This document shows positions 1-8,451 of a stretch of DNA of 64,000 nucleotides, piece after piece. The notes below the pieces were generated by a model that was not told where the DNA came from, ran no database searches, and saw only the letters and a list, made by a program, of their open reading frames with translations. Made by a program: the position numbers and the translations under genes. How positions within the stretch are numbered: the first letter of the stretch is position 1; every line of letters starts with the position of its first letter. Source of the DNA: UBA4615 sp044368415 (GTDB lineage Bacteria > Pseudomonadota > Gammaproteobacteria > Burkholderiales > Burkholderiaceae_E); assembly GCA_044368415.1 (NCBI GenBank), contig JBIPLJ010000004.1, positions 62,001-126,000 of the forward strand. The letters run 5' to 3'.

Positions 1-217
1 GCACGCTGCCGCTGGCGCACGCCCCCTCGGGCAACAGGCCCATCAGCGCGAGCGCGGTGATCGACTTGCCGCAGCCGGACTCGCCGACCATGCCGAGCGT
101 CTCGCCACGGGCGAGCGTGAAGCCCGCGCCGCGCACGGCCTCGGCCGCACCGCGCGCGGTGCGCAGCGACACCCGCAGGTCGCGGACCTCGAGCAGAAGG
201 GGTTCGGTCGCACTCAT
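1..217 (-). CDS. Oligopeptide/dipeptide ABC transporter ATP-binding protein (5' part, runs off window)
   Basis: Only the first 72 codons are present; the gene continues past the left edge. The reading frame opens with an ATG that overlaps the stop of the upstream permease gene (TCAT on the + strand). Residues 45-52 read GESGCGKS, a Walker A P-loop, and the surrounding LEVRDLRVSL and ARGETLGMVG segments are typical of DppD/OppD ATPases. It should energise peptide uptake together with the two permeases upstream. The Walker B and signature motifs lie outside the window, so the exact subfamily (DppD or a DppDF fusion) cannot be told. Confidence 0.85.
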   Translation of the reverse strand, partial: MSATEPLLLEVRDLRVSLRTARGAAEAVRGAGFTLARGETLGMVGESGCGKSITALALMGLLPEGACASGSV

Positions 218-1083
218 CGGCGCCTCGCCAGCCGCGGGTCGAGCAGGTCGCGCAGCCCGTCGCCCAGCAGATTCAACCCGAGCACCGCGACCGCGATCGC
301 GATGCCCGGGAACACCGCGAGCCGCGGCGCCTGGAAGAGCAGCGCCTGCGCGTCGTTGAGCATCCGGCCCCAGGAGGGCTGCGGCGGCTGCGTGCCCAGG
401 CCGAGGTACGAGAGCGCCGCCTCGGCGAGGATGGCGAGCGCGAAGTGCACGGTGCCCTGCACGATCAGCACCGAGCCGATGTTCGGCAGCACATGCTCGA
501 GCGTGATGCGCAGCCGCCCCTTGCCCGCCGCGCGCGCGGCGAGCACGTACTCGCGCGACCACACCGCGTTGGCCGAGCCGCGGGTGATCCGTGCGAACAC
601 CGGCACGTAGAAGAGCCCGATCGCGACGATCGACACCACGATGCCCGGGCCGAATACCGCGGTCATCATGATCGCCGACAGCAGCGCCGGGAATGCAAAG
701 GTGAAGTCGGTGAGCCGCATGATTGCCTCCTCGACCCAGCCCCGCCGGGCCGATGCAAAGAGGCCGAGTGCGGTGCCTAGCAGCAGGCCGACCACAACCG
801 CGACCGTGCCCACGAGCAGCGAGTTGCGGGCGCCCGCGAGCAGCAGCGAGGCGACGTCGCGGCCGAAGGCATCGGTGCCGAGCCAATGCTCGGCCGAGGG
901 CGATTGCAGCTTGCGCATCACGTCGATGTCACCGGGCGGCCAGGGCGTCCAGACGAGCGAGAGCAGCGCGGCGGCCACCACCAGCGTCGACAGGAGCGCG
1001 CCGGCCACGAAGCTCGGGTGGCGCAGTGCACGGCGCGCGAAGACCGACGCCCCGGCCGGGGCTGCGACCGCGGGCGCGCTCAT
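214..1083 (-). CDS. ABC transporter permease, DppC family
   Basis: Predicted 289-residue inner-membrane permease of a peptide-type ABC importer. It shows the DppC/OppC hallmark GTDAFGRD near residues 69-76, about six hydrophobic segments, and the cytoplasmic EAA-type loop EYVLAARAAGKGRLR...HVLPN that docks on the ATPase. The ATG start overlaps the stop of the DppB gene by 4 bp and its own stop overlaps the ATPase start, so the three genes are translationally coupled. An open frame extends upstream of this start, but it only mirrors dppB in another frame. The substrate (di- or oligopeptide, or nickel) cannot be told because no binding protein is in view. Confidence 0.9.
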   Translation of the reverse strand: MSAPAVAAPAGASVFARRALRHPSFVAGALLSTLVVAAALLSLVWTPWPPGDIDVMRKLQSPSAEHWLGTDAFGRDVASLLLAGARNSLLVGTVAVVVGLLLGTALGLFASARRGWVEEAIMRLTDFTFAFPALLSAIMMTAVFGPGIVVSIVAIGLFYVPVFARITRGSANAVWSREYVLAARAAGKGRLRITLEHVLPNIGSVLIVQGTVHFALAILAEAALSYLGLGTQPPQPSWGRMLNDAQALLFQAPRLAVFPGIAIAVAVLGLNLLGDGLRDLLDPRLARRR

Positions 1084-2030
1084 GTGTCCGAGGGCGCGAG
1101 GCGCGGGTCGATCACCGCATACAAGAGGTCGACGACGAAGTTGACCACCACCACCATCGCCGCCAGCAGCATCACGCAGTTGCGCACCACGATCAGGTCG
1201 CGGTTGGAGATCGACTGGAAGATCAGCCGTCCGAGCCCGGGCAGGTAGAACACGCTCTCGACGACGATGGTGCCGGCCAGCAGCGTCGCGAACTGCAGGC
1301 CCATCACCGTGACCACTGGGATCAACGCGTTTCGCAGCACGTGGCCCCATAGCGCCGAGCGGCGCGACAGCCCCTTGGCCCGCGCGGTACGCACGAAGTC
1401 CTCGCGCAGCACGTCGAGCACCGCCGAGCGAGTGATCCGCGCGAGGATCGCCGCCTGCACGACCGCGAGCGACACCGCCGGCAGTACCAGTGCCTTGAGC
1501 GCCGGTCCCGGGCCCTCCGCCCAGCCGGGAAACCCGCCGGCGGCGAACCAGCGCAGGTGCACCGCGAACAGCAGGATCAGCAGGATGGCGAACCAGAAGT
1601 TCGGGATCGCAATGCCGACCTGGGTGAGGCCCATGACGCCGACGTCGCCCGCCCGACGGTGGCGCGACGCGGCGTAGACGCCCGCCGACAGCGCGAGCAC
1701 CACGGTGATCGACATCGCCATCAGCGCGAGCGGCACGGTGAGCGCGAGCCGCTCGACGATCAGGCCGGCGACCGGCGAGCCGTACGCGTGGCTCAGGCCG
1801 AGCTCGCCGATCAGCATGCCGCCCAGCCAAGCCAGGTAGCGCGCGAGGGGCGCGCGGTCGAGCCCGAGCTTCGTGCGTAGCGCGACGACGGCCTCGGGCG
1901 CGGCATCCGGGCCCATCATCATCTGCGCGGCGTCGCCGGGCAGGACCTCCAAGACGAGGAAAACCACGAGCGACGCGCCGAACAGCGTGCCCACCAGGGT
2001 CGCGAAGCGCTTGAGCAGGAACAGCTTCAT
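1080..2030 (-). CDS. ABC transporter permease, DppB family
   Basis: Predicted 316-residue inner-membrane permease, first gene of the visible dppB-dppC-ATPase run. The N-terminus (MKLFLLKRFATLVGTLF) is the usual DppB opening. The protein has an EAA-type loop (DFVRTARAKGLSRRSALWGHVLRNALIPV) and ends in the family-typical DLLYAVIDPRLAP. Length fits the family (about 310-340 residues). It pairs with DppC to form the channel. The 182 bp between this start and the neighbouring MFS gene hold no other supported gene. Confidence 0.9.
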   Translation of the reverse strand: MKLFLLKRFATLVGTLFGASLVVFLVLEVLPGDAAQMMMGPDAAPEAVVALRTKLGLDRAPLARYLAWLGGMLIGELGLSHAYGSPVAGLIVERLALTVPLALMAMSITVVLALSAGVYAASRHRRAGDVGVMGLTQVGIAIPNFWFAILLILLFAVHLRWFAAGGFPGWAEGPGPALKALVLPAVSLAVVQAAILARITRSAVLDVLREDFVRTARAKGLSRRSALWGHVLRNALIPVVTVMGLQFATLLAGTIVVESVFYLPGLGRLIFQSISNRDLIVVRNCVMLLAAMVVVVNFVVDLLYAVIDPRLAPSDT

Positions 2031-2212
2031 CGGCGCGGGAACGCGGAGCGGGTCGTGGAGGCCACGGGCATCGGCATCATAGCGTCCGGCACCGACGCAG
2101 CGCCGCGTCGCCCTGCCCCCGGCTCCGGCCTTGGCCCCGACGACGCACCCTATTCCGGCGACGCGTTCGCCTGTCCCAGCGACGCATCGATCTATCCTGA
2201 AGAGGGGTCCGC

Positions 2213-3487
2213 CTACTCAGGCGGCGCCGGCCGCTCGGGCAGCGGATCGGCCGACGATTCACTCGCGGGGACCGTGCCGGTCTGCGGCCAGCGCACCCGC
2301 ACGATCCGCCAGGCGACCAGCCCGATCGACATCAGCCCGATCGAGGCCACCGCCAGCCCGAGCGCCGAGTGCATCACCAGCGGCGCGATCACGCCGGCCA
2401 CCAGCCCGTTGGCCACGCTGCCGATCGTCGCCTGCAGCGACGAGGCCATGCCGCGCCGCTCGGGGAACAGGTCGAGCACCATCAGCGTGACCACCGGCAC
2501 CATCAGCGACCAGCCGAACGAGTACCCGGCGATCGGCAGCATCGCCCAAGCCGGATGCGGCTCGAACAGCAGGTTCAGCGCGAGGTTCAGCCCGGCCGCG
2601 GCCACCATGACCCGGAAGCCCCTGTGCACCTGCACACGCGGTTCGATGCGCCCGGCAAGCCGTCCGCTCACCAGCGCGCCGGCCATGATCCCGGAGATGC
2701 TGATGACAAAGAACCAGAAGAACTGCGTGGGCTGCAGCCCGAGCACGTCGCCGAGGAAGGCCGGCGCCGACAGCACGTAGAGGAACATTCCGTTGAAGGG
2801 CACCCCTGAGGCGAGCGCCAGCAGCAGGAAGCGCGGGCTCGAGCCGAGCTGCAGGTAGCCGCGCACCAGGTCGCGGGTCCGGAAGGGCTGCGCCTGCGAC
2901 ACATGCAGCGACTCGGGCAGCCAGCGCCAGGTCACGAACGAGAGCACGATGCCCACGGCGGCAAGGAACCAGAAGACCGCGTGCCAGCCGGCGTGCACGA
3001 ACAGCCAACCGCCGACGATCGGTGCGACCGCCGGCGCGACGCCGAAATAGATCGTGATCTGAGACATCACCCGCTGCGCATCGACCGGCGGGAACAAGTC
3101 GCGCACGATGGCGCGCGACACCACCATCCCGGCACCGGTCGCCAGGCCCTGCAGCGCGCGGAACGCGATCAGCCAGCCGACGTGCGTGGACAGCGCGCAG
3201 CCGACCGAGGCAAGCGCGAACACGCCGATGCCCACCAACACCACCGGCCGCCGCCCGAAGCTGTCGGCGAGCGCGCCGTGGAACAGGTTCATGAAGGCGA
3301 AGCCGAACAGGTACGCCGACAGCGTCTGCTGCATCTGCACCGGCGTGGCGCCCACGTCGGCGGCGATGCCGGCGAAGGCCGGCAGGTAGGTGTCGATCGA
3401 GAACGGGCCGACGGTGCCGAGCGCAGCCAGCAGCACCGCCAGCGCCCAGCGCGGGCCGCGCCACAGGGTAGCGGCGTCCGGATGCAC
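2213..3487 (-). CDS. Bcr/CflA family multidrug efflux MFS transporter
   Basis: Predicted 424-residue, 12-helix proton-driven exporter. Recognisable family marks are MFS motif A in loop 2-3 (GALADSFGRRPVV) and the Bcr/CflA signature (VVSRAIVRDLF) in helix 4-5, followed by the C-terminal half with FFWFFVISISGIMAG. A GTG at 3487 is chosen because it lies just past the stop of the upstream frame and gives the family's normal N-terminus directly before helix 1 (WALAVLLAALGTVGPFSIDTY). A long open frame upstream of it has no transporter similarity. Substrate unknown; the family exports drugs and small metabolites. A short E/P-rich tail follows helix 12. Confidence 0.9.
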   Translation of the reverse strand: MHPDAATLWRGPRWALAVLLAALGTVGPFSIDTYLPAFAGIAADVGATPVQMQQTLSAYLFGFAFMNLFHGALADSFGRRPVVLVGIGVFALASVGCALSTHVGWLIAFRALQGLATGAGMVVSRAIVRDLFPPVDAQRVMSQITIYFGVAPAVAPIVGGWLFVHAGWHAVFWFLAAVGIVLSFVTWRWLPESLHVSQAQPFRTRDLVRGYLQLGSSPRFLLLALASGVPFNGMFLYVLSAPAFLGDVLGLQPTQFFWFFVISISGIMAGALVSGRLAGRIEPRVQVHRGFRVMVAAAGLNLALNLLFEPHPAWAMLPIAGYSFGWSLMVPVVTLMVLDLFPERRGMASSLQATIGSVANGLVAGVIAPLVMHSALGLAVASIGLMSIGLVAWRIVRVRWPQTGTVPASESSADPLPERPAPPE

Positions 3488-3489
3488 GC

Positions 3490-4253
3490 TCAATCCCCGA
3501 GCGCGGCGCGCGTGTCGCGGTAGGCATGGGCACGTGCTCCGCCCAGCGCGACCGCGCGGTCGGCGGCCGCACGCGCCCCGCCGAGGTCGCCCTGCGCGGC
3601 GTGCGCGCGGGCGAAGTTGTTCCCTGCGTCGGCGAAGGCCGGATCGGTCGCGAGCGCCGCGCGGTAGTCGTCGGCTGCGCCGGGCGCATCGCCGCGCGCG
3701 AGGCGCGCGTTGCCGCGTCCGAAGCGCCCGATGTGGCCCGCCGGCCAACGTGCAACGAGCGCGTCCCAGCCGGGCGCCGCCGCCGCCGCGTCCACCCGCT
3801 CCAGGCCGGCCAGCGCGCGCGCCGCGCGGGCCTCGTTTGCCGAGGCCGGGAGCCGGTCGGGCGGCGTCACCGCCATCGCCCAGCGGCCGCCGCGCGCCCA
3901 GGTGCAATCGAAGGTGGACAGCCGCATCGTGTCCGAGGCGAGGTCGCCCGAGTGCAGCACGATCTGGCCGCGGGCCAGATCCACGCCGGTCAGCACCGCG
4001 TCGTGCCAGCGCGGGAATGCCGTGAGCCCGAGGTTCTGCAGCACGACCACCGCGCGCCCCGCGGGTCGACGCCCAGGGTCTCGAGGCGGCTGCGCACGTC
4101 CTCACGATCGAGCAGGGCGCGCAGCGTGTCCCGATCGATCGGCGCGCCGGGCGCGGGCGCTTCGGTGCGCAGCACTTCCTCGGTCACGACGACACGCGCC
4201 GATGCCGGCGCCGGGAGCGAGATCAAGACGTGGCCAGCGCCAGCGGAGCACAT
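3490..4253 (-). pseudogene. Fused remnant of a PA2779-like gene and a PA2778-like C39 peptidase/TPR gene
   Basis: Two recognisable halves lie in different frames. The 5' half (from an ATG at 4253) encodes RVVVTEEVLR...DRDTLRALLDREDVRSRLETLGVD, which resembles the start of PA2779-family proteins. About position 4060 the similarity switches frame to VVLQNLGLTAFPRWHDAV...ILHSGDLAS and then tetratricopeptide-like repeats, which resembles the C-terminal part of PA2778-family cysteine peptidases. In Pseudomonas the two genes are adjacent in this order. The catalytic cysteine region of the peptidase and the end of the first protein are missing, so a deletion with a frameshift seems to have joined the pair. 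The 3' frame alone (3490-4050, 186 codons) is open and could still be annotated as a TPR protein. Confidence 0.6.
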
Positions 4254-4647
4254 ACCGTCCGCGCGAAGGTCGGGTTCATCGTGCTGCCTCTTGTGTCGAT
4301 GTGGCCGGAGCCGGAAGCGACCGAGGCTAGCATCGCGCCGCGATCCGATACAACCCGCCGCCGCGCGGCCGACCTTCCTACGTGCTGCGGCGGCACGGCA
4401 CACCCGGGAGGGCGCGCCGACCCGCCCCCCTGTCAGGAGCGTCGACCCGACCCCGACCGAGGGGCACCATGTCCGAAGAACCCCTCTCGCGAACCGCCGT
4501 GCTTGCCAGCCAGGGACGGGTCCAGTCCGGCGCCGCGGCGGTCATCAACGATCGGACCTGATGCGCCCGACCCGTGCAGGCACAGACGGACCCGGCCCTG
4601 GTGGCTCACCCCTTGAGCCATCAAGGTTTCATCCTCACCTGACGGAC
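4254..4647. other. Gene-poor gap
   Basis: About 390 bp between the broken PA2779/PA2778-like remnant and the small sigma-like gene. Apart from one 30-codon ORF (4469-4561), listed separately, I see no gene, RNA structure or clear promoter. The base composition is as GC-rich as the genes around it. Confidence 0.5.
4469..4561 (+). CDS. Possible 30-residue leader or micro-ORF
   Basis: A short ORF beginning MSEEPLSRTAVLASQG and ending NDRT. Its ATG is preceded by GAGGGG six bases upstream, a good ribosome-binding site. It has no recognisable domain. It lies about 130 bp upstream of the small sigma-like gene on the same strand and could be a leader peptide, the stump of a lost gene, or chance. 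Confidence 0.2.
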   Translation: MSEEPLSRTAVLASQGRVQSGAAAVINDRT

Positions 4648-4689
4648 ATGAGCCCTCCGACCCTCTCCACTTCGCCGCCCAGAGACACC

Positions 4690-4896
4690 ATGCTGACCAC
4701 CAACGAGCGCAAGGTTCTTGAACTCCGATTCGGCCTCGGCAGCGACGACGCCTCGGCCGGCCTCACGCTGGTCGAGATCGCGCGGCGCCTCGGCGTCACG
4801 CCCCAGCGCGCCAGCCAGCTCGAGGCCAGCGCGCTGGCCAAGATGCGCGTCGCGATGCGCGAGCGCGGCATCGCGTCGATCGACGACGTCGTCTGA
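4690..4896 (+). CDS. Orphan sigma-70 region 4-like helix-turn-helix protein
   Basis: A 68-residue protein consisting almost only of a sigma-70 region 4 fold: LTTNERKVLELRFGLG, then TLVEIARRLGVTPQRASQLEASALAKMR, which follows the RpoD-type pattern ending in the Q-E-A-x-A-L-x-K-x-R recognition helix. No region 2 or 3 is present upstream, so it cannot act as a complete sigma factor. It may bind -35-like DNA or core RNA polymerase as a modulator. ATG 4690 is preferred because AGAGA precedes it; an in-frame ATG at 4648 would add 14 residues without a ribosome-binding site. The adjacent gene on the other strand converges on it. Confidence 0.7.
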   Translation: MLTTNERKVLELRFGLGSDDASAGLTLVEIARRLGVTPQRASQLEASALAKMRVAMRERGIASIDDVV

Positions 4897-4944
4897 CCGA
4901 TCTCCGGGGCGGCATGCCGGGCGCGCCGGCCCGCACCGGGCTTC

Positions 4945-5068
4945 AGAAGCTGAGAAGAAACCGTAACGAGCAGGCCCGAGCCGGTGCCGGGGAGCGCAGC
5001 CTTACAGGTGTAAGGGGAGCACCGCAGGCGCCGGATCGGGACGCGAAGTAGGCTTATTCACAGCTTCT
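4945..5068. repeat. 124-bp imperfect intergenic palindrome
   Basis: The whole space between two convergent genes folds on itself. The outer ends are AGAAGCTG (4945-4952) and CAGCTTCT (5061-5068), and the centre is the perfect CCTTACA-GG-TGTAAGG (5000-5015). Between them the arms match with small mismatches, for example GAGCCGGTGC against GCGCCGGATC. The centre of symmetry is near 5007 for both the ends and the core. The right end reaches into the stop codon of the oxidoreductase gene. It could be a REP/MITE-like element or a bidirectional terminator; there is no T-run. Confidence 0.7.
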
Positions 5069-6042
5069 CAGGGGACGATGAGGATCTTGCCGGTGACCTT
5101 GCGCGCCGACATGTCGTTGAGCGCCTGCACGACCTGGTCCAGCGAATAGCGTCCCGACACATGCGGGCGCAGCTTGCCCGATTGCAGCCAGACGAACATC
5201 TCTTTCATGCCCTCGGCGTTCTTGGCGGGCTCACGCCGCGTGAAGTCGCCCCAGAACACGCCGACGATCGAGGCGCCCTTGAGCAGCGCAAGGTTCAGCG
5301 GCAGCGACGGGATCTGGCCGGCCGCAAAGCCGATCACCAGGTAGCGGCCGCGCCAGCCGATCGAGCGGAACGCGGGCTCCGCGAAGCGGCCGCCGACCGG
5401 ATCGTAGATCACATCCGGGCCCTTGCCGCCGGTCTCGCGCTTGACCGCCTCGCGCAGGTCCTCGGTCTCGTAGTTGATGGTCGCATCCGCGCCGTGCTCG
5501 CGGCACACCGCGAGCTTCTCCGCGGTCGAGGCGGCGGCGATCACCCGCGCACCGATCGCCTTGCCGATCTCGATCGCCGACAGCCCCACACCGCCGGCGG
5601 CGCCCAGCACCAGCATCGTCTCGCCCGGCTGCAGCGCCGCGCGGTCCCGGATCGCATGCCAGGAGGTGCCGTAGGTCAGCGTGAACGCGGCGGCGGTCTC
5701 GAAGGACATCCCGGCCGGGATCGGCATCACCTTGTCGGCGGGTGCGACCACTTCCTCGGCGAAACAGCCCAGGCCCGCAAAGGCCAACACCGCGTCGCCC
5801 GCCTTCACGTGCGTGACGCCTGCGCCCACGGCGATCACCTCGCCGGCGGCCTCGGAGCCAGGCGAAAAGGGCAGCGCCGGCTGCACCTGGTATTTCTTCT
5901 GGATGATCAGCACGTCGGGGAAGTTAACGCCCGCCGCGCGCACGCGCATGCGCACCTCGCCCGGGCCGGGGTCGCGCGCCGGGATGTCCTCGACCACCAG
6001 CCGATCGGCCGGCCCCCATTCTTTGCACAGCACCGCCTTCAT
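5068..6042 (-). CDS. NADPH:quinone oxidoreductase family protein (zinc-independent MDR)
   Basis: A 324-residue medium-chain dehydrogenase/reductase. Residues 1-130 form the GroES-like domain (GEVRMRVRAAGVNFPDVLI). The Rossmann fold has the nucleotide motif LGAAGGVGLSAIEI near residue 150, and the C-terminus (ARKVTGKILIVP) is typical of quinone oxidoreductase-like enzymes. Structural and catalytic zinc cysteines are absent, as expected for this subfamily. ATG 6042 has a strong ribosome-binding site (GAGGAGACGAGCG) and gives the family N-terminus MKAVLCKEWG; the frame upstream is not coding. The physiological acceptor (quinone or an enoyl compound) is unknown. Confidence 0.9.
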   Translation of the reverse strand: MKAVLCKEWGPADRLVVEDIPARDPGPGEVRMRVRAAGVNFPDVLIIQKKYQVQPALPFSPGSEAAGEVIAVGAGVTHVKAGDAVLAFAGLGCFAEEVVAPADKVMPIPAGMSFETAAAFTLTYGTSWHAIRDRAALQPGETMLVLGAAGGVGLSAIEIGKAIGARVIAAASTAEKLAVCREHGADATINYETEDLREAVKRETGGKGPDVIYDPVGGRFAEPAFRSIGWRGRYLVIGFAAGQIPSLPLNLALLKGASIVGVFWGDFTRREPAKNAEGMKEMFVWLQSGKLRPHVSGRYSLDQVVQALNDMSARKVTGKILIVP

Positions 6043-6147
6043 CGCTCGTCTCCTCGTGTCGGGATTCCGAAGAAGTCTACCGCGCCCGGGTAACGGTTCT
6101 GCCGCCGTGTATCCTTGCTCCGGACCGAAAAAGCCCGAGGAACCAGG

Positions 6148-7131
6148 ATGACGCTGCAGGAACTCAAACGACGGCTCCGGATCCCGGTGATCGGCTCGCC
6201 GCTGTTCATCATCTCCAATCCGGATCTGGTGATCGCCCAGTGCAAGGCCGGCATCGTCGGCTCGTTCCCGGCGCTCAACGCGCGTCCGGCCGAGGTCCTG
6301 GACCAGTGGCTCGAGCGGATCACCACCGAGCTGGCCGACTACGACCGCCTGCATCCGGAGCGCCCGTCCGCGCCGTTCGCGGTGAACCAGATCGTGCACA
6401 AGTCGAACGACCGGCTCGAGCACGACGTCGCGATGTGCGTGAAATGGAAGGTGCCTGTGATCATCACCTCGCTGGGCGCGCGCTCCGACGTGTTCGACGC
6501 GATCCACTCCTATGGCGGCATGGTGCTGCATGACGTGATCGACCAGAAGTTCGCGCACAAGGCGATCGAGAAGGGCGCGGACGGCCTGATCCTGGTGGCC
6601 ACCGGCGCGGGCGGCCACGCCGGCGTGCAGTCGCCATTCGCGCTGGTCCAGGAGACCCGCGAGTGGTTCGACGGCCCGATCGCGCTGTCGGGCTCGATCG
6701 CCACCGGCGGCGCGGTGCTCGCAGCGCAGGCGATGGGGGCCGACTTCGGCTACATCGGCTCGGCGTTCATCGCGACGAAGGAAGCCAACGCGACCGATGC
6801 CTACAAGCAGGCAATCGTCGACGGCACGGCGCAGGACATCGTCTACACGAACCTGTTCACCGGCGTGCATGGCAACTACCTGCGCCCGTCGATCGTGGCC
6901 GCGGGCCTGGATCCGGACAACCTGCCCGAGAGCGATCCGAGCACGATGCAGTTCGGCTCGGGCGGCAGCACCAAGAGCAAGGCCTGGCGCGACATCTGGG
7001 GCTGTGGACAGGGCATCGGCGCGGTCAAGGACGTGCAGACCGCGGGCGAGTTCGTCGCGACGCTCACACGCGAGTACGACACGGCGCGGGCGCGACTCGG
7101 CATGGCCGCGCCGGAGCGCGCGGCGGCCTGA
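6148..7131 (+). CDS. Nitronate monooxygenase / FabK-like FMN oxidoreductase
   Basis: A 327-residue TIM-barrel flavoprotein. The N-terminal LRIPVIGSPLFIISNPDLVIAQ, the phosphate-binding GAGGHAGVQSPFALV near residue 157 and LSGSIATGGAVLAAQAMGADFGYIGSAF are characteristic of 2-nitropropane dioxygenase-type enzymes. Family members oxidise alkyl nitronates or act on enoyl substrates, so the true substrate is open. ATG 6148 follows GAGGAACCAGG and is preferred over a start 33 bp upstream. It begins a co-directional run with acyl-CoA dehydrogenase and Baeyer-Villiger genes. TATCCT at 6111 may be the -10 element. Confidence 0.85.
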   Translation: MTLQELKRRLRIPVIGSPLFIISNPDLVIAQCKAGIVGSFPALNARPAEVLDQWLERITTELADYDRLHPERPSAPFAVNQIVHKSNDRLEHDVAMCVKWKVPVIITSLGARSDVFDAIHSYGGMVLHDVIDQKFAHKAIEKGADGLILVATGAGGHAGVQSPFALVQETREWFDGPIALSGSIATGGAVLAAQAMGADFGYIGSAFIATKEANATDAYKQAIVDGTAQDIVYTNLFTGVHGNYLRPSIVAAGLDPDNLPESDPSTMQFGSGGSTKSKAWRDIWGCGQGIGAVKDVQTAGEFVATLTREYDTARARLGMAAPERAAA

Positions 7132-7231
7132 GCAGCGCGGTCACGCTCAGGCGCGCGGGTCCACCACGACGCGCCTGCGGTCGGCACGTTCTTGACCGCG
7201 CCGAAGCCCCGCCCGACAGGAGTCACCGACC

Positions 7232-8398
7232 GTGATCCGAGACACCGCGCGGCTCGACGCGCTGATCGCCGAGCTTCGCGCCTTCGTTCGCGAGGCGTGT
7301 ATACCGCTCGAGGCGTCCATCGACCGCGAGGACGTGATCCCCGAGGCGATGGTCGAGCGCATGCGCACGCTCGGCCTCTTCGGCCACAGCATCCCCGAGG
7401 CCTACGGCGGCGCGGGCCTCACCACCGAGGAGCTGGCCCGGGTCAACATCGAGGTCTCGCAGGCTGCCCCGGTGTTCCGTGCCCGCTTCGGCGGCAATAC
7501 CGGCATCGCCTCCGAGGCGCTGATCGCTGACGGCCTGCCCGAGCAGAAGGCGCGCTGGCTGCCACGGCTGGCGCGCGGCGAGCTCACCGGCTGCTTCGCG
7601 CTGACCGAGCGCGAGGCCGGCTCGGATGCGACCGCGCTGCGCACGCGCGCGGTGCCCGCGCTCGGCGACGGCGGGCGCGCCGGCTGGCGTATCGACGGCG
7701 CCAAGTGTTACATCACCAACGCGCCGATCGCCGACCTGTTCACCGTGTTCGCGCGCACCGACGACACGCCTCGCGGCGCCTCAGGCATCAGCGCGTTCCT
7801 GATGCCACGCGACACGCCGGGCCTGTCGACCGGACCGGCGTATCGCAAGCTCGGCCAGCACGGCTCGCCGGTCGGCGAGGTGTTCCTCGACGGCGTCTGG
7901 GTGCCCGACGACGCGGTGCTGGGAGGGCGCCCTGGCGAGGGCTTCCGCTCGGCGATGCGCGCGCTCAACAAGCAGCGGATCAACCTCGCCGCGCTGTGCG
8001 TGGGCCCGGCGATCCGCCTGCTCGACGAGGCGATCGCGCACGCCCGCACGCGCCGGCAGTTCGGCAAGTCGATCGGCGAGTTCCAGCTCGTGCAGGCGAT
8101 GCTCGCCGACAGCGCCACCGAGATTGCCGCGGCGCGCGCGTTGGTGCTGGAGACCGCGCGCAAACGCGACGATGGCGGCGACGTGACGATGGACGTCTCG
8201 ATGTGCAAGCTGCTCGCCTCCGAGACCTGCGGGCGCGTGGCCGACCGTGCGGTGCAGATCCTGGGCGGCGCCGGCTACATCGAGGACCATCCGATCGTGC
8301 GGCTGTACCGCGACGTTCGGCTCTTCAGGCTGTACGAGGGCACGAGCCAGATCCACCAGATCAACATCGCCCGGCACCTGCTGAGGGACGACACCTGA
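7232..8398 (+). CDS. Acyl-CoA dehydrogenase
   Basis: A 388-residue FAD enzyme catalysing alpha,beta-dehydrogenation of an acyl-CoA. All three ACAD parts are present: the helical N-domain, the central flavin-binding ALTEREAGSDATAL, and the C-domain with RRQFGKSIGEFQLVQAMLAD. The C-terminal RLYEGTSQIHQINIARHLL contains the glutamate that serves as base in short-chain and related ACADs. The GTG start is 10 bases after ACAGGAG. It sits between the nitronate monooxygenase and the Baeyer-Villiger gene, suggesting a shared catabolic route. Confidence 0.92.
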   Translation: MIRDTARLDALIAELRAFVREACIPLEASIDREDVIPEAMVERMRTLGLFGHSIPEAYGGAGLTTEELARVNIEVSQAAPVFRARFGGNTGIASEALIADGLPEQKARWLPRLARGELTGCFALTEREAGSDATALRTRAVPALGDGGRAGWRIDGAKCYITNAPIADLFTVFARTDDTPRGASGISAFLMPRDTPGLSTGPAYRKLGQHGSPVGEVFLDGVWVPDDAVLGGRPGEGFRSAMRALNKQRINLAALCVGPAIRLLDEAIAHARTRRQFGKSIGEFQLVQAMLADSATEIAAARALVLETARKRDDGGDVTMDVSMCKLLASETCGRVADRAVQILGGAGYIEDHPIVRLYRDVRLFRLYEGTSQIHQINIARHLLRDDT

Positions 8399-8451
8399 GC
8401 GGCGCAGCCCGGACGCCGGTCCGCGCCCTTATCACGAGAGACGAGGAGCAC

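Noticed and set aside
3526..4896. 456-codon plus-strand frame ending in the sigma region 4 sequence
   Set aside because: Only the last 82 codons resemble protein. The upstream part is antisense to the PA2779/PA2778 remnant and is Arg/Ala/Pro-rich.
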